Shown: positions 7,962 through 17,945, counted from the stretch's first letter. The stretch is DNA of 64,000 nucleotides from an uncultured Ectothiorhodospiraceae bacterium (GCA_947259575.1 CAMYMU010000012.1:1-64000); one strand, 5' to 3'. The notes: generated by a model from the sequence alone, not told the origin. Program-made: numbers and translations.

Positions 7962-8918
7962 TTAGTCATCTAGCTCAGATTCTATGATAGTTCCGGGGTT
8001 ATCAATTATACTTTGTAATCGTTGCTGATCTTTTAATTCAAGCCGTTTGTACTCCAGGTAGTCTTTTCTGTCTAATTCATAAAGTTGTCGCTTAAAGTCT
8101 TCTGTTAGGTCAAACCATTTATTAAGACGGGCTTCAAAGCGATCGACACTGTTTACAGTAAGTGTATCAAGATAACTTTTAATAGAAAAATAATAGCGAA
8201 CTGAATTTCTTTCAATAATGCCAAGTACGCCATCTATGTAAATTGGCTGCCCATCTTCATCTTCCTCGATAATTGAAAAACCGACTTTGTCTGAGCCAAG
8301 TGTCGCGAGATAGGTGTTCATCCCAATTTCTGTCAGTAAATTATATTTATAAGAGTAACTAAAATAGATAAATGTTTTTGAGTTAGTGAGGGGGATGGCC
8401 TTGGCCTGGATATTATATTGACTAGTTCCCATCGGTCCATTATCTGCAGTCAGGGTTGCCTGAAAGAATTTCTCGCTATTTTTTATTAGTGTAAAAATAT
8501 AAGCTATTTGATAGACTTCATCGGCTTTTTCATAAAATTTTCGCCCCGTATAAAACGTGAGTCGATCTGATCCATTTAGATGCTGGTAAGTGCAGGCTTT
8601 GATATTTAAGTGTAGTGGCACAATGTCACACCAGTTACGTGAGCTAGTCAGTGAAGCACGTACGGTCTCATAGGGGTGATCGATAATCCCATATATCTCA
8701 CCCTGCATGGTACTGTTTTCCCCGTTTGACAAGATATAAACGGGAATGCCATAGCCATTTTCTTCTAATTCAGTCTCAAGTTGCTCGTATCTGTCTAACA
8801 GTTGATTGCCATTAACGTAGGTTGGCACCGTCACCAGTAGTAACAGGAGGCCAAACAGGAGGAGATAATGCATCCAAGAGGGACTATTTACATACATAAC
8901 TACAATATATATGTTCAC
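7962..8918 (-). CDS. Exported or anchored protein with possible START-like domain
   Basis: Up to 318 residues. The N terminus has a hydrophobic segment (HYLLLFGLLLLLVTVP) serving as signal or anchor. The following 220 residues have the order of strands and helices expected of a START/SRPBCC-type lipid-binding fold, with a stretch VRASLTSSRNWCDIVPLHLN like the helix and Trp-Cys of START-like periplasmic proteins; this is a pattern judgement, not a firm assignment. The C-terminal 60 residues are charged and helical. The start is uncertain: GTG 8918 opens the frame, ATGs at 8897 and 8873 are alternatives and none has a strong ribosome site. It follows the large diguanylate cyclase gene by 65 bases on the same strand and may be in its operon. 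Confidence 0.55.
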   Translation of the reverse strand: MNIYIVVMYVNSPSWMHYLLLFGLLLLLVTVPTYVNGNQLLDRYEQLETELEENGYGIPVYILSNGENSTMQGEIYGIIDHPYETVRASLTSSRNWCDIVPLHLNIKACTYQHLNGSDRLTFYTGRKFYEKADEVYQIAYIFTLIKNSEKFFQATLTADNGPMGTSQYNIQAKAIPLTNSKTFIYFSYSYKYNLLTEIGMNTYLATLGSDKVGFSIIEEDEDGQPIYIDGVLGIIERNSVRYYFSIKSYLDTLTVNSVDRFEARLNKWFDLTEDFKRQLYELDRKDYLEYKRLELKDQQRLQSIIDNPGTIIESELDD

Positions 8919-8983
8919 TCACTAAATAAAACAAGAGTTGATATTGAGCCAGAATCGGAGAAATGAGCAGCAGACTACCGGAT

Positions 8984-11900
8984 TTAGCCTAACTTCTTGG
9001 TCTTAACACTTTTGGGGCTGTTTGCCTGTTTCGGCTGTGTTGGTGTGGCAACAACCTGGTTGCGGCCAGAATTTTTTGCCTGATAGAGCGCTTTATCTGC
9101 TGCCTTGACTAGATCTGCTGCGTCATCACCATGCTCAGGGTATTCAGAGATACCAAGTGACACGGTGACCTTACCAATCGATTTACCATCATGGCGGAAT
9201 TTGGTTGAAGCCATTTTCTTGCGAATAGCTTCAGCTCGTGCGACGGCAACAGCGATATTAGCGCCAGGGAGGCAAATGACAAATTCTTCACCACCATAGC
9301 GACATGCAATGTCTTCGTTGCGTGTAACGTTGCGTAATATTTTTCCTAATTCGATTAACACCTCATCACCCGCTTCATGGCCATACGTATCATTTATCGA
9401 CTTAAAATGATCAATATCTATCATCACGAAGGACAGGGCAATCTTATTGCGCGATGCACGGTCGATTTCGCGTTCGAATGTCTCCTCCATATACCGCCGA
9501 TTGAACAGACCCGTGAGTGGATCACGAATGGACTGATCACGAAGTTGATCTTTAAGACGAAGACTGGCGAGTGCCATAGAGACCTGTTTTGCAACCGTAG
9601 CAGCAAACTCCTGTTTTAATGAGTCAATAAAACTACCTTTATCACTGACGATATCATGAATTTCGTTTTTACTTTGTAAATGGAGGAGCCCAAAGGTCTC
9701 TCCTTGCGCAGAAAGCGGCATACAAAGTGAAAGTTCAGGTCGCTGGCTAGGCAGGTGTTTACAATAGAGAGCCGATTCATTTGCTTTTGTTAAATAGGAT
9801 AAACCACGGCGTACAGCGACACAATCATCTGCTGGGAAGTCAGGTTCAGATGGTGGGGTTTCCCCCCAGGTGCTAACCTGTTCGAAATTTTCACCGGGTG
9901 TTTTTGCTAGGTATAAGGCGCCAGATAATTGCGGTATTAACATAGGCATAAATCTTGCTACTACCTCATAGGCTTCATTTAGATCCTGACATGAATGCAA
10001 TAGATCACTTAAAGAGCTAAGCAAGGTGATCTCGCGAGTACGTGAGGTCATTTCCTCTAGAGTCTCATTTAACTGCTGAGTTTGTTGTTTTCGTTCTGTA
10101 ATGTCTCGTACTATTGCAACAAACCGGGGTTTCTCGCCAGGAGGATTTATATATTGCAAAAATATTTCAACCGGGATTTGTGTGCCATTTTTATGTTGAT
10201 GAATCGTTTCGAAATTAACTGCAGATTTTTCTCCAGAAAGCATCGGTTTAATCATTTCTTTAAATTCTGCTTCGGAAAATTCCGGTTTGATTTGATATGG
10301 TTTCATATTAATTAATTCTTTATATGAATAGCCAACCTGATTCATTGCGCCCTGATTCAAGTAGAAGAACCTTAAGGTATCTGGTTCAAACATAAAAACG
10401 CAGTCCATGGTTAAATCAAGTGTGGTCTTGAAGCGGCCAAGCTCCTGCTCAGAGCGTGTTCGTGATAACTCATTACCGATCCACTGTGCAAGGAGCTGGA
10501 TTAATGTTAGTTCATTCGAGGAAAATGGGTGCTGATGGATCTCCATCGATGAGAAGTTTAGTGTCCCATAGCGTTCCCCATTTACAACGATGGGTGCACC
10601 AATATAGGACTCAAGCTTAAAATTCTCATAGCAGGGATGATTGCGTATTGAGCTAGTACCGGCATGATCAAATGCAACTGGGCCATTGGCTGCAAATGTA
10701 TGTGCACAGTAGGTGTGATCAAACTCAAACTTAGTCCCAGTTGGTGGTGCACCATCAGGCCCGATAATATACTCTACAGTATATTCGCCATCGATGATTC
10801 TACTAACAATACCAAGATCGAGCCTGAATGTTTCCAGTCCAAGCTTAATAAGCTTATGTAGTTTTTGTGCAAAGTTATCGTTGGGATCGGCTGCAATTTC
10901 ATTGAGTTGTTTTAGTGCTAATGTGTCGCGCAGCAACGCCTCTTCTGATTCTTTTCGTTGACTAATATCGCGAACAATACCGGCAAATTTTTTTACATCG
11001 CCGACAACCATTTCACTTAGGGATAACTCTATCGGAAATACCGACTTATCTTTCCGTTGGGCGAATAATTCTCTACCGATACCTATGACCTTGGCTTTGC
11101 CTGTGGTTAAATAATTATCTAGATATCTGTCATGTTCGCTGCTATAAGGCTCTGGCATGAGCATCGAAACATTTCTACCCTGCAATTCATTGAGTGAGTA
11201 TCCAAACATTTTCTCTGTGGCTGGATTTGCTGATTCAATATGACCTTTTTCATCAATAGTAATTAAGGAATCTACAACGGATTCCAAAATGGCACGCTGC
11301 CGAACCTCGATATCTTTAATTTTATGGGTGGTTTTTTCAAGTTCTTCAGTTCGGGTTGCAACACGCTGCTCAAGGTCATTTGTTAATTCTTTTATAGATG
11401 TCTCACGCAGGTTAACTGAATCGATTAGATTATTGAAGGAATGAGTTAATTGCGTGACCTCATCATTGCCTCTTGGTGTAAAAGTTGATTTTCTGTTCCC
11501 ATCAATGTTTGCCAGTACAAATTTGTTAAGGGAAGTAATGGGTTCCACAATTTTCTTTGATAGTATCCATGCTGCAGTTATTACTGCTAACGCGGCACAG
11601 AGTAAAATAATAATGAATAAAACTTGTAGGTCTGAGACAGAAGACATCATCTGAGATTTGGGGACAACTAAACCAACTGAGTAATTCGCTGATTTAATGG
11701 GAGCATAGACCAGGAAAAATTCTTCATTAGTGCTTGGATCTTTATACAGCGTGAAACCACTGTTGCCTGCCACCATTTCTCTGCCAGCCTGAGCAACCTC
11801 TGCTATTGGTTCATTTAAAATATTTTTGACAGATGCTACTTTTTCGCCTATTTCGTTTAGCTTTACTTGCCCTGCTGAATCTCTTTCTAAATGTACAACG

Positions 11901-12634
11901 TAAGCAGGATCCCAGTGGTACCAATAAATACCATTGCTGGTTACCAGGAAGTAACGAGAATTCCATTCCTGATGCTTAATTACGTTGTTAAAGATGTTAT
12001 TAATTCTAGTTTGAAACGCATCCCATGGTAGTGCACCACCGATCATGCCGACAACGTTATGTCCTTTTGATTTAATACTTGCTGCGACAACAATTTGTTT
12101 GGCACCAGTTGTATAGGAAATCATTGGGTCCGATACGAAGGTGCGACTCTCATGCTCTGCATTGTCGCCAACGGTGTTTTTCCAATAATCGCGCTTGGCA
12201 ATGGTCTTTGGCTTAGCCCTGGGATCCTTATCATCGAATGTGCGCAGGCCCTTTTGACCAGGGTTTCCACCTGCGGTGTTATAAAAGTGCCCTTGTGGGG
12301 TACCCAGAATGAATTTCTCGTAAATACCCTCATGTCGTTTCAATTCAGATTTAAGCTGCGGTCCGATCTTGTTAAAATCCATTGATTTTAGTAAGGGGGA
12401 ATTTGCATAAGCCGAAATTTCAGCTTTACGACTCTCAAAATAACCAGAAAGGCTTTCTGCGCCTGCATCCAGATGCCCCTGGACAATATCCAGCGTCATC
12501 TCACGAGTCTGGTCAGTGCTTTGCCATAATGCGACCGTTACTGCCAGAGATAGAGGAATACAGGCGATGAGTAGCAAATAGATGACAAATTTAGATCGAA
12601 GCTTCATGGGGACTCTTGTTGTATTTTCTACCAT
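8984..12634 (-). CDS. Multi-sensor diguanylate cyclase (dCache-HAMP-PAS-GAF-PAS-GAF-GGDEF)
   Basis: A 1216-residue inner-membrane enzyme that would make cyclic di-GMP from two GTP. Approximate order: TM helix 17-36, periplasmic dCache-type sensor 40-330 (with the WYHWDPAY and YAPIKSANYSVGLVVP signatures), TM 335-358, HAMP 359-412, coiled coil, PAS 445-560, GAF 580-725, PAS 735-850, GAF 875-1025, GGDEF 1035-1195. The active loop is GGEEF (1114-1118) and an RNED inhibitory site stands five residues before it, so activity and product feedback are both expected. Four cytoplasmic sensor domains suggest integration of several signals. Either ATG 12634 or ATG 12607 (M10) could be the start. A START-like gene follows on the same strand. 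Confidence 0.92.
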   Translation of the reverse strand: MVENTTRVPMKLRSKFVIYLLLIACIPLSLAVTVALWQSTDQTREMTLDIVQGHLDAGAESLSGYFESRKAEISAYANSPLLKSMDFNKIGPQLKSELKRHEGIYEKFILGTPQGHFYNTAGGNPGQKGLRTFDDKDPRAKPKTIAKRDYWKNTVGDNAEHESRTFVSDPMISYTTGAKQIVVAASIKSKGHNVVGMIGGALPWDAFQTRINNIFNNVIKHQEWNSRYFLVTSNGIYWYHWDPAYVVHLERDSAGQVKLNEIGEKVASVKNILNEPIAEVAQAGREMVAGNSGFTLYKDPSTNEEFFLVYAPIKSANYSVGLVVPKSQMMSSVSDLQVLFIIILLCAALAVITAAWILSKKIVEPITSLNKFVLANIDGNRKSTFTPRGNDEVTQLTHSFNNLIDSVNLRETSIKELTNDLEQRVATRTEELEKTTHKIKDIEVRQRAILESVVDSLITIDEKGHIESANPATEKMFGYSLNELQGRNVSMLMPEPYSSEHDRYLDNYLTTGKAKVIGIGRELFAQRKDKSVFPIELSLSEMVVGDVKKFAGIVRDISQRKESEEALLRDTLALKQLNEIAADPNDNFAQKLHKLIKLGLETFRLDLGIVSRIIDGEYTVEYIIGPDGAPPTGTKFEFDHTYCAHTFAANGPVAFDHAGTSSIRNHPCYENFKLESYIGAPIVVNGERYGTLNFSSMEIHQHPFSSNELTLIQLLAQWIGNELSRTRSEQELGRFKTTLDLTMDCVFMFEPDTLRFFYLNQGAMNQVGYSYKELINMKPYQIKPEFSEAEFKEMIKPMLSGEKSAVNFETIHQHKNGTQIPVEIFLQYINPPGEKPRFVAIVRDITERKQQTQQLNETLEEMTSRTREITLLSSLSDLLHSCQDLNEAYEVVARFMPMLIPQLSGALYLAKTPGENFEQVSTWGETPPSEPDFPADDCVAVRRGLSYLTKANESALYCKHLPSQRPELSLCMPLSAQGETFGLLHLQSKNEIHDIVSDKGSFIDSLKQEFAATVAKQVSMALASLRLKDQLRDQSIRDPLTGLFNRRYMEETFEREIDRASRNKIALSFVMIDIDHFKSINDTYGHEAGDEVLIELGKILRNVTRNEDIACRYGGEEFVICLPGANIAVAVARAEAIRKKMASTKFRHDGKSIGKVTVSLGISEYPEHGDDAADLVKAADKALYQAKNSGRNQVVATPTQPKQANSPKSVKTKKLG

Positions 12635-12859
12635 TTATATCGGTTAATCGGCTTATTTGTTTGAATTATTGTTGTGCTTTGAAACAGTTTCGTAGTCAAA
12701 AACCATGAGAAGTATATGGTTATATTGGAGGGTGGGAATGAGCGATGCCTGCGTGTCTAAACAAGCTCCATAGTTTGAGCGGATTTATTCAATAGACATT
12801 ATCCAGTTCTTATTCGACAACGCTTTAACTATACTAATAACCATCAAAAGGGGGGGCAT

Positions 12860-13714
12860 GTGAAAAAGTCGATTCAGACAATGATACTGATTGTTTTGAT
12901 TGCACATCTATCTGCGTGTGCTAGCTCGAAAAAAACGCAATCGGATCACTACCGTGAAATGCAGCAAGGGACCATTTACAAGACCTACCAGAAGGTTTCC
13001 ATCAAGGCCATGAGGCCAGTTGTCAAAGAGTATGACAAAAAATTAGCTGCGGAAAATAAGGCCCAGATTGGAGAGACACATGTCCATGCCTTACTTGGCC
13101 TGATATGGATTGCCTCTGCGCAACCCAGGTTTGCGCTTGCAGAATCAGATTATGCACTTAGCCAGGCGAGAGACCCAAGAGATCGTTATGCCGCATTGGC
13201 GTTACAGTCACTTGCGATGCACGAACAGGGCTGGTATCACCTTGCCAGTTTGAAATCGACGGAGGCCAGTGCCTTGATACAAACTCAGGGTTTCAGTAAC
13301 CGCTACAAAAACGTATTGGTTCTGGTGCATGTGTCGGGTGCGGCACTAGCGGTTCTGGATAACAATATTCCTCATACCATCAGCGCAGTACGTGAAGCCG
13401 GTGTCATATTAAATGAAGATTGGTTGGTGCAGATGGGTGATGCAACTGAAGATGCTTACAATGGTACGCAGGCAAAGGCGATAGAAAAACTTGAAAAACT
13501 TAACAACGATGCAAATTTGACAGACAAAGAGCGCCAAGGCGCGAATAAAGTTCTGGAAATAGCTAAGCAAGGTGGCAATGATGTCACAAATAAAATGGCC
13601 AAGGCAGTTGTTGATCTAGCCGTAGATGAAGCGATTACAAAAAATGGACTAACTGCTTCTGTGTTAAAGGAAGTTCCTGAAAAGTATCGCGACAAACTGG
13701 CCAAGTACCTTTAA
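12860..13714 (+). CDS. Lipoprotein of unknown function, helical repeat type
   Basis: A 284-residue putative lipoprotein: the signal peptide ends in the lipobox LSAC (Cys near residue 20). The residue after Cys is Ala, which favours outer-membrane sorting. The rest is almost wholly helical and alanine-rich, with TPR-like helix pairs (AQPRFALAESDYALSQARDP and similar), suggesting a solenoid scaffold. No catalytic motif is seen. Translation starts at GTG 12860, because the overlapping ATG at 12858 is followed at once by TGA; the run of seven G residues just upstream is an unusually G-rich ribosome site. It is divergent from the large diguanylate cyclase gene, with 225 bases between them. Confidence 0.7.
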   Translation: MKKSIQTMILIVLIAHLSACASSKKTQSDHYREMQQGTIYKTYQKVSIKAMRPVVKEYDKKLAAENKAQIGETHVHALLGLIWIASAQPRFALAESDYALSQARDPRDRYAALALQSLAMHEQGWYHLASLKSTEASALIQTQGFSNRYKNVLVLVHVSGAALAVLDNNIPHTISAVREAGVILNEDWLVQMGDATEDAYNGTQAKAIEKLEKLNNDANLTDKERQGANKVLEIAKQGGNDVTNKMAKAVVDLAVDEAITKNGLTASVLKEVPEKYRDKLAKYL

Positions 13715-13745
13715 ATAACTAGTAACTAGCTTGCTTAGGTCAGAA

Positions 13746-14006
13746 TCACTTTAGGAGTGGATGGTCTTTCGGCAGCTGTTTAGAAAACCAGATGGCGAGC
13801 TTATGGCGCATAGCCTTTTGCGAAACCTGATCCTCTGGTAGAGGCTGGATGATTTTGTCGTGAACAAATAAACGGTAGATGTAGAGTATTTTTTCACTTT
13901 GAGAGTCAGTTGCCTCAAATACTGCGGCTTTCTTGTTTTCTGCATACTTTACACCGGCAAAGATTGCAGCTTTGACTAGTTCAGCTTCGTTTTTGAGTTT
14001 CTTCAT
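13746..14006 (-). CDS. DUF5062 family protein
   Basis: An 86-residue cytoplasmic protein. MKKLKNEAELVKAA at the start and the closing AMRHKLAIWFSKQLPKDHP match the DUF5062 family of gammaproteobacterial proteins as I know it. It is all helical and may be a small adaptor; no activity is known. The frame is open to 14027, but AGGAG eight bases before the ATG at 14006 makes that the start. It converges with the lipoprotein gene and diverges from the YiiX-like gene. Confidence 0.75.
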   Translation of the reverse strand: MKKLKNEAELVKAAIFAGVKYAENKKAAVFEATDSQSEKILYIYRLFVHDKIIQPLPEDQVSQKAMRHKLAIWFSKQLPKDHPLLK

Positions 14007-14112
14007 GATGTCCACTCCTGAACGCACCGGTTAGAAATTGAACGCGTGTCGAACCATGATTTCTATAATACTGGGAAAGAAGAATAATTGTAATCCTTAG
14101 ATCAAAAAGAAT

Positions 14113-14175
14113 ATGCAGTTTAAAGAGCTAGGCGCGTTGCTAGAGATAAATTTGACTGAGATAATACAGAGATGA
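14113..14175 (+). CDS. Possible 20-residue leader peptide
   Basis: A short frame ATG 14113 to TGA 14173-14175 whose stop overlaps the ATG of the YiiX-like gene (ATGA). Such an overlap allows translational coupling. The peptide (MQFKELGALLEINLTEIIQR) has no special codon runs, and only a weak A-rich site precedes it, so it may be fortuitous. Confidence 0.25.
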   Translation: MQFKELGALLEINLTEIIQR

Positions 14176-14945
14176 ATAAGATAAGCAGACTTGCAGGACG
14201 CTGGTTAGCAAGATTCCTCGAGCAGCCATCACGCTCCTACCGGCCTTTTGCCATCACTGATACCGAAACCTTACGGCGTTGTATGCAGCCTGGTGATGTC
14301 CTCCTGGTTGAAGGCAATTTGCGTATCAGTGGTGCTATTAAATATTTAACCCAATCAACCTGGTCACATGCCGCGATGTATGTCGGTGATATTCTTGATA
14401 AGAAAGATCAAAATGGTGAGGCACTTGATTTAATAGAAGCTGATTTGAGCAAAGGTGTAATCGGGTTGCCTCTTTCAAGTTATGCGGAATTTAATACACG
14501 AATATGTCGGCCAGTGCATTTAACCAGTGGAGATCGGGAGAACGTTATTCAATTTATGGTTGATAGCCTGGGTAATGAGTATGATTTAAAAAATGTGATT
14601 GATCTGATGCGCTATTTATTCCCAACACCGCCAGTTCCTGTTAGTTGGCGACGACGTATGCTCGCCTTTGGTAGTGGTGATCCCACTCGAGCAATATGTT
14701 CAACACTTATCGCCAAGGCCTTTCAAGGTATTCGTTATCCAATTCTGCCGCACATAGAACATGAGCAAGTTGAGACTTTGCGTGGATGTGAATATACCGA
14801 GAAAGAGATCCTTCACATCAGACATCATAGTTTATTTACGCCACGTGATTTTGACCTTTCGCCATACTTTGAAGTAGTCAAGCCTACCTTGGAGACAGGC
14901 TTTGATTACAAAAAACTTACCTGGGCCAGTCAGGAACAAGTGTAG
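14172..14945 (+). CDS. YiiX/YebB-type permuted papain-like cysteine hydrolase
   Basis: A 257-residue protein with the circularly permuted NlpC/P60 (LRAT-like) order. First comes PGDVLLVEG and the histidine of TWSHAAMYVG (near 65), then the acidic residue in LIEADLSKGV, and last the nucleophile Cys in AICSTLIAKAF (near 178). Members of this family cut peptides or amide and ester bonds in the cell wall or lipids; the substrate here is not known. No signal peptide is visible, though the first 20 residues are basic and could attach to the membrane. The upstream 20-codon frame overlaps the start. No other operon partner is evident. Confidence 0.8.
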   Translation: MNKISRLAGRWLARFLEQPSRSYRPFAITDTETLRRCMQPGDVLLVEGNLRISGAIKYLTQSTWSHAAMYVGDILDKKDQNGEALDLIEADLSKGVIGLPLSSYAEFNTRICRPVHLTSGDRENVIQFMVDSLGNEYDLKNVIDLMRYLFPTPPVPVSWRRRMLAFGSGDPTRAICSTLIAKAFQGIRYPILPHIEHEQVETLRGCEYTEKEILHIRHHSLFTPRDFDLSPYFEVVKPTLETGFDYKKLTWASQEQV

Positions 14946-14978
14946 ATGGAGAAATAAGACTTATTTTATGAACGATGG

Positions 14979-15488
14979 TTACTTCAATTCGCGGAATGAG
15001 TCGATTACTAACGTAAAGTTTTCCTGATTAGATTCAAATTTTGTGGGTAGTGACCAGGCTATTAGTTGGTAAAAGCCTTTTTCACTTTTTAGGGACACAT
15101 GCCAGTATCGGATATCAACATTTTCAACCGTTGCATTAATAGAGTATTTAATGGCCGCGAGTTTATTAATACGAGTAAATGAACTATCCAGAAGCTCTGT
15201 ATAACTAGTGGAGCCGGCTTTAATATATTCACGTGTGGTTTGTGAATATTCTTCTAAAGTGTAGCCTTCAGGTAAATCAGTTTGTGGTTCTCTTATTATT
15301 ATAAAATAGGCCTCCAGTAAGGGGTTGCCTATTCTAATGTCAGCATCGTCATTGAGGGAGTCAATCTCGAACCAGAAGGCTGGTTGAGTGACAGACATCG
15401 TTCCACTTTTGCTGGTGATGGTTTCATCTTTGTATGAACAGGCAGTTGTCAATAAAGCAATAATTAGAATTAATATATAATTTTTCAT
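14979..15488 (-). CDS. Lipoprotein, third gene of the PhnD-like operon
   Basis: A 169-residue lipoprotein with lipobox LTTAC (Cys near residue 17) followed by Ser, which suggests outer-membrane sorting. The mature part reads as one alpha/beta domain: SVTQPAFWFEID, then a strand AYFIIIREP, a helix around SQTTREYIKAG, strands, and a final helix NQENFTLVIDSFRELK. This order is reminiscent of the PsbP/DcrB fold, whose members are often lipoproteins, but that is only a guess. It starts 12 bases after the GGDEF-EAL stop, so it should be co-transcribed and may bind or tune the upstream sensing pair. Confidence 0.65.
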   Translation of the reverse strand: MKNYILILIIALLTTACSYKDETITSKSGTMSVTQPAFWFEIDSLNDDADIRIGNPLLEAYFIIIREPQTDLPEGYTLEEYSQTTREYIKAGSTSYTELLDSSFTRINKLAAIKYSINATVENVDIRYWHVSLKSEKGFYQLIAWSLPTKFESNQENFTLVIDSFRELK

Positions 15489-15500
15489 GACGGATATTGT

Positions 15501-17939
15501 TTAACCAAGACGTTTTCTCGAACTGTCTAACAAGTTCTCGAGTGGTTCAGGTTCATGGACACCAAAGCCCTGAACAAAATCCACCCCCATACTTGTAACT
15601 ACTTTGTTTATTGCCTCACTCTCTACATACTCAGCGATGGTTTTTAGTCCCATTATATGACCAACCTGGTTGATTGCTTCAACCATTGCAGCATCTGTAG
15701 AGTCTAATAATACGTCTTTTATAAATTCACCATCGATTTTCAAGTAGTCAACATTCAGATTCTTTAGATAGGCAAATGAACTAAGGCCACTACCAAAATC
15801 ATCGAGTGAAAACTTACATCCGAGTTTTTTAAGCTCAGCGATGAGGTGAGAAGCATTATTTAAATTAGCAATAGCAGCAGTTTCTGTTACTTCAAAACAT
15901 AATTGATTAGCTCTTATACCGGACGTTTCGATCTCTTTTAAAAGAAATGAAATAAATTCATCTGAGTTTATTGATTGCCCTGATAGATTAACTGCAATAA
16001 TATCATGCTCTAACTGGCTTTGATGGGATTTTATGTATTTAAGGATCTCGGATACGACCCATCTATCAACTTGTTGCATTAAATGGAAACGTTCTGCGGC
16101 AGTGATAAAAGAAAGGGGAGCAATTATGTCGTTGTCTTTGCTTATCATTCGAACTAAAAATTCGTAAAAGTGAACATCCTCTGAAGCGCCATTGGTTGAT
16201 ATGATTTCCTGGAAGTAGAGAGTAAACCGGCCCTCATCGATAGCAGAGGTGATATCGCCTACTAATTGCATTTCACCCTGGCGCATAGCATGTTCTTTAT
16301 CATCTGCAACATGTATATGTATGCGATTACGCCCATGTTCTTTTGCAATATAACAGGCTACATCTGCAGCACTTAGTATCTCAGCCATGCTATTAGATGT
16401 GTTTGTTATCGGGGCCACACCAATACTTACTGCAATATCAAACTGCTTTTCGTTCCATTCAAAACGAAAATCTTTAACGTGTTTACGCAATCCATCAGCA
16501 ATCAAATCTACTCGATCAAGATCACAATTTTGCAGTAATACGCCAAATTCATCACCACCCAGTCGTGCAAGTGTATCTGTATCACGTATTTTACTTTTTA
16601 GTGCCGTCGTAAGTTGTTTAAGGAGTTCATCTCCTGCGAAGTGGCCACATGTATCATTTACAATTTTGAATTGATCTAAGTCCATGTATAATAGTGCGTG
16701 ATGACGGTTCTCTTTTTTCGCTGACTCGATGGCAACTTTAACCCGTTCTTCAAATTCAGTCCGATTCACAAGTCCTGTTAGTGAGTCATGGCGAGCCTGA
16801 TACGCCATTTGTCTCGCCATTTGACGAGCACTACTGACATCATGGAAAACTAAAATAACACCGATAATTTCCCCTTCACTATTGCGGATCGGGGCTGCAC
16901 TGTCTTCAATTGCAAACTCATGCCCATCACGTCTTAATAAAACGGTATGATTTGCGAGGCCTACGACGGTTCCGCTTTCGATACATTTGGTAACTGGATT
17001 TTGAACCGGACGTCCGGTTATTTCGTTTTTGATGTTAAATATTTTTTCAAGTTGAAGTCCTTTGGCTTCATCCTGACACCAGCCCGTCAGTTGCTGGGCA
17101 ACTGGGTTTAGTAATTCGACTCGGCCAGAGACATCTGTGGTAATGACACCATCACCAATGGAGTTAAGGGTAACAAGTATTCGCTCTTTCTCTTCTGTTA
17201 AGGCACGCTCTGATTCTCTTAAGGCTTCGACACGATCACGAACTGCCACTGTCATAGTGTTAAAATTGTCTGCTAGCTGTCCAATTTCATCATTCGTTCT
17301 TTTATTAACATTACTTGTATAGTCACCGTTGGCGACTTTTCGTGTCGCATCAACCAGTAAAAAAATATGACGTGTCAAAAAGTAGCCGCCAATACTCAAT
17401 AGTATTATAGTCAAAATAATTTCAGCCGAAGCTATGAGTAAACCCTGTTGCAGCAAATCGGAACGTGCATTAACCATGTTTTCTAATGACACACCAAAAC
17501 GTACTTCACCAACACTAAGTTCGCCTAACTTTAAGATTGCAGCCGAATCATATATTCCATCATTCATTGCCATATCAATAGTTTTATCTATGTCTGGTAG
17601 TTGCAGGTTAGTATTTCTTCCTGCACCAGCGTAGGCTTTCCCTTGCTCATCAAGAACAATGATGTAAGTTAAATCTGATTCGCCTTGTTTAACTAATTTA
17701 TCAAGTATTTCCTGCATAGAGACAAAGTCTCGTTCGAACATGTATAAACTGAGGGCACCATCTAAAAGTGGTGCTACGTCTTCTACCAAAGTTTCAGCAT
17801 GATACTGCACAGCATTATTCATAAGCCGCAGGCTATTACCAACAAGCAGGCCAAGCATAATAATCTCTACAGTAATACTGATAAGGACAAGCTTTAGGCG
17901 CAGGGATAGATTAGAAAAGGGGCTAAATATTTGCATCAT
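15501..17939 (-). CDS. Membrane GGDEF-EAL protein partnered with PhnD-like binding protein
   Basis: An 812-residue bifunctional candidate for cyclic di-GMP synthesis and breakdown. Order: TM 13-37, periplasmic domain 38-165, TM 166-190, HAMP 190-245, PAS 255-370, GGDEF 380-545, EAL 560-805. The cyclase loop is GGDEF (461-465) with an RDTD inhibitory site five residues earlier. The EAL domain has EFL in place of EAL but keeps the catalytic Glu, the NLSGQS Asn, E-x-T-E-T, DDFGSG, KIDG, the AEYVE Glu and VQG Gln, so hydrolysis is plausible. It begins six bases after the PhnD-like stop. The pairing resembles NspS-MbaA, where the binding protein controls the balance of the two activities through the periplasmic domain. 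Confidence 0.92.
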   Translation of the reverse strand: MMQIFSPFSNLSLRLKLVLISITVEIIMLGLLVGNSLRLMNNAVQYHAETLVEDVAPLLDGALSLYMFERDFVSMQEILDKLVKQGESDLTYIIVLDEQGKAYAGAGRNTNLQLPDIDKTIDMAMNDGIYDSAAILKLGELSVGEVRFGVSLENMVNARSDLLQQGLLIASAEIILTIILLSIGGYFLTRHIFLLVDATRKVANGDYTSNVNKRTNDEIGQLADNFNTMTVAVRDRVEALRESERALTEEKERILVTLNSIGDGVITTDVSGRVELLNPVAQQLTGWCQDEAKGLQLEKIFNIKNEITGRPVQNPVTKCIESGTVVGLANHTVLLRRDGHEFAIEDSAAPIRNSEGEIIGVILVFHDVSSARQMARQMAYQARHDSLTGLVNRTEFEERVKVAIESAKKENRHHALLYMDLDQFKIVNDTCGHFAGDELLKQLTTALKSKIRDTDTLARLGGDEFGVLLQNCDLDRVDLIADGLRKHVKDFRFEWNEKQFDIAVSIGVAPITNTSNSMAEILSAADVACYIAKEHGRNRIHIHVADDKEHAMRQGEMQLVGDITSAIDEGRFTLYFQEIISTNGASEDVHFYEFLVRMISKDNDIIAPLSFITAAERFHLMQQVDRWVVSEILKYIKSHQSQLEHDIIAVNLSGQSINSDEFISFLLKEIETSGIRANQLCFEVTETAAIANLNNASHLIAELKKLGCKFSLDDFGSGLSSFAYLKNLNVDYLKIDGEFIKDVLLDSTDAAMVEAINQVGHIMGLKTIAEYVESEAINKVVTSMGVDFVQGFGVHEPEPLENLLDSSRKRLG

Positions 17940-17945
17940 ATAGTG

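Noticed and set aside
15501-17939. Calling the EAL domain inactive because the motif reads EFL
   Set aside because: The catalytic Glu is retained and the second position is variable in active enzymes; other metal ligands are intact.
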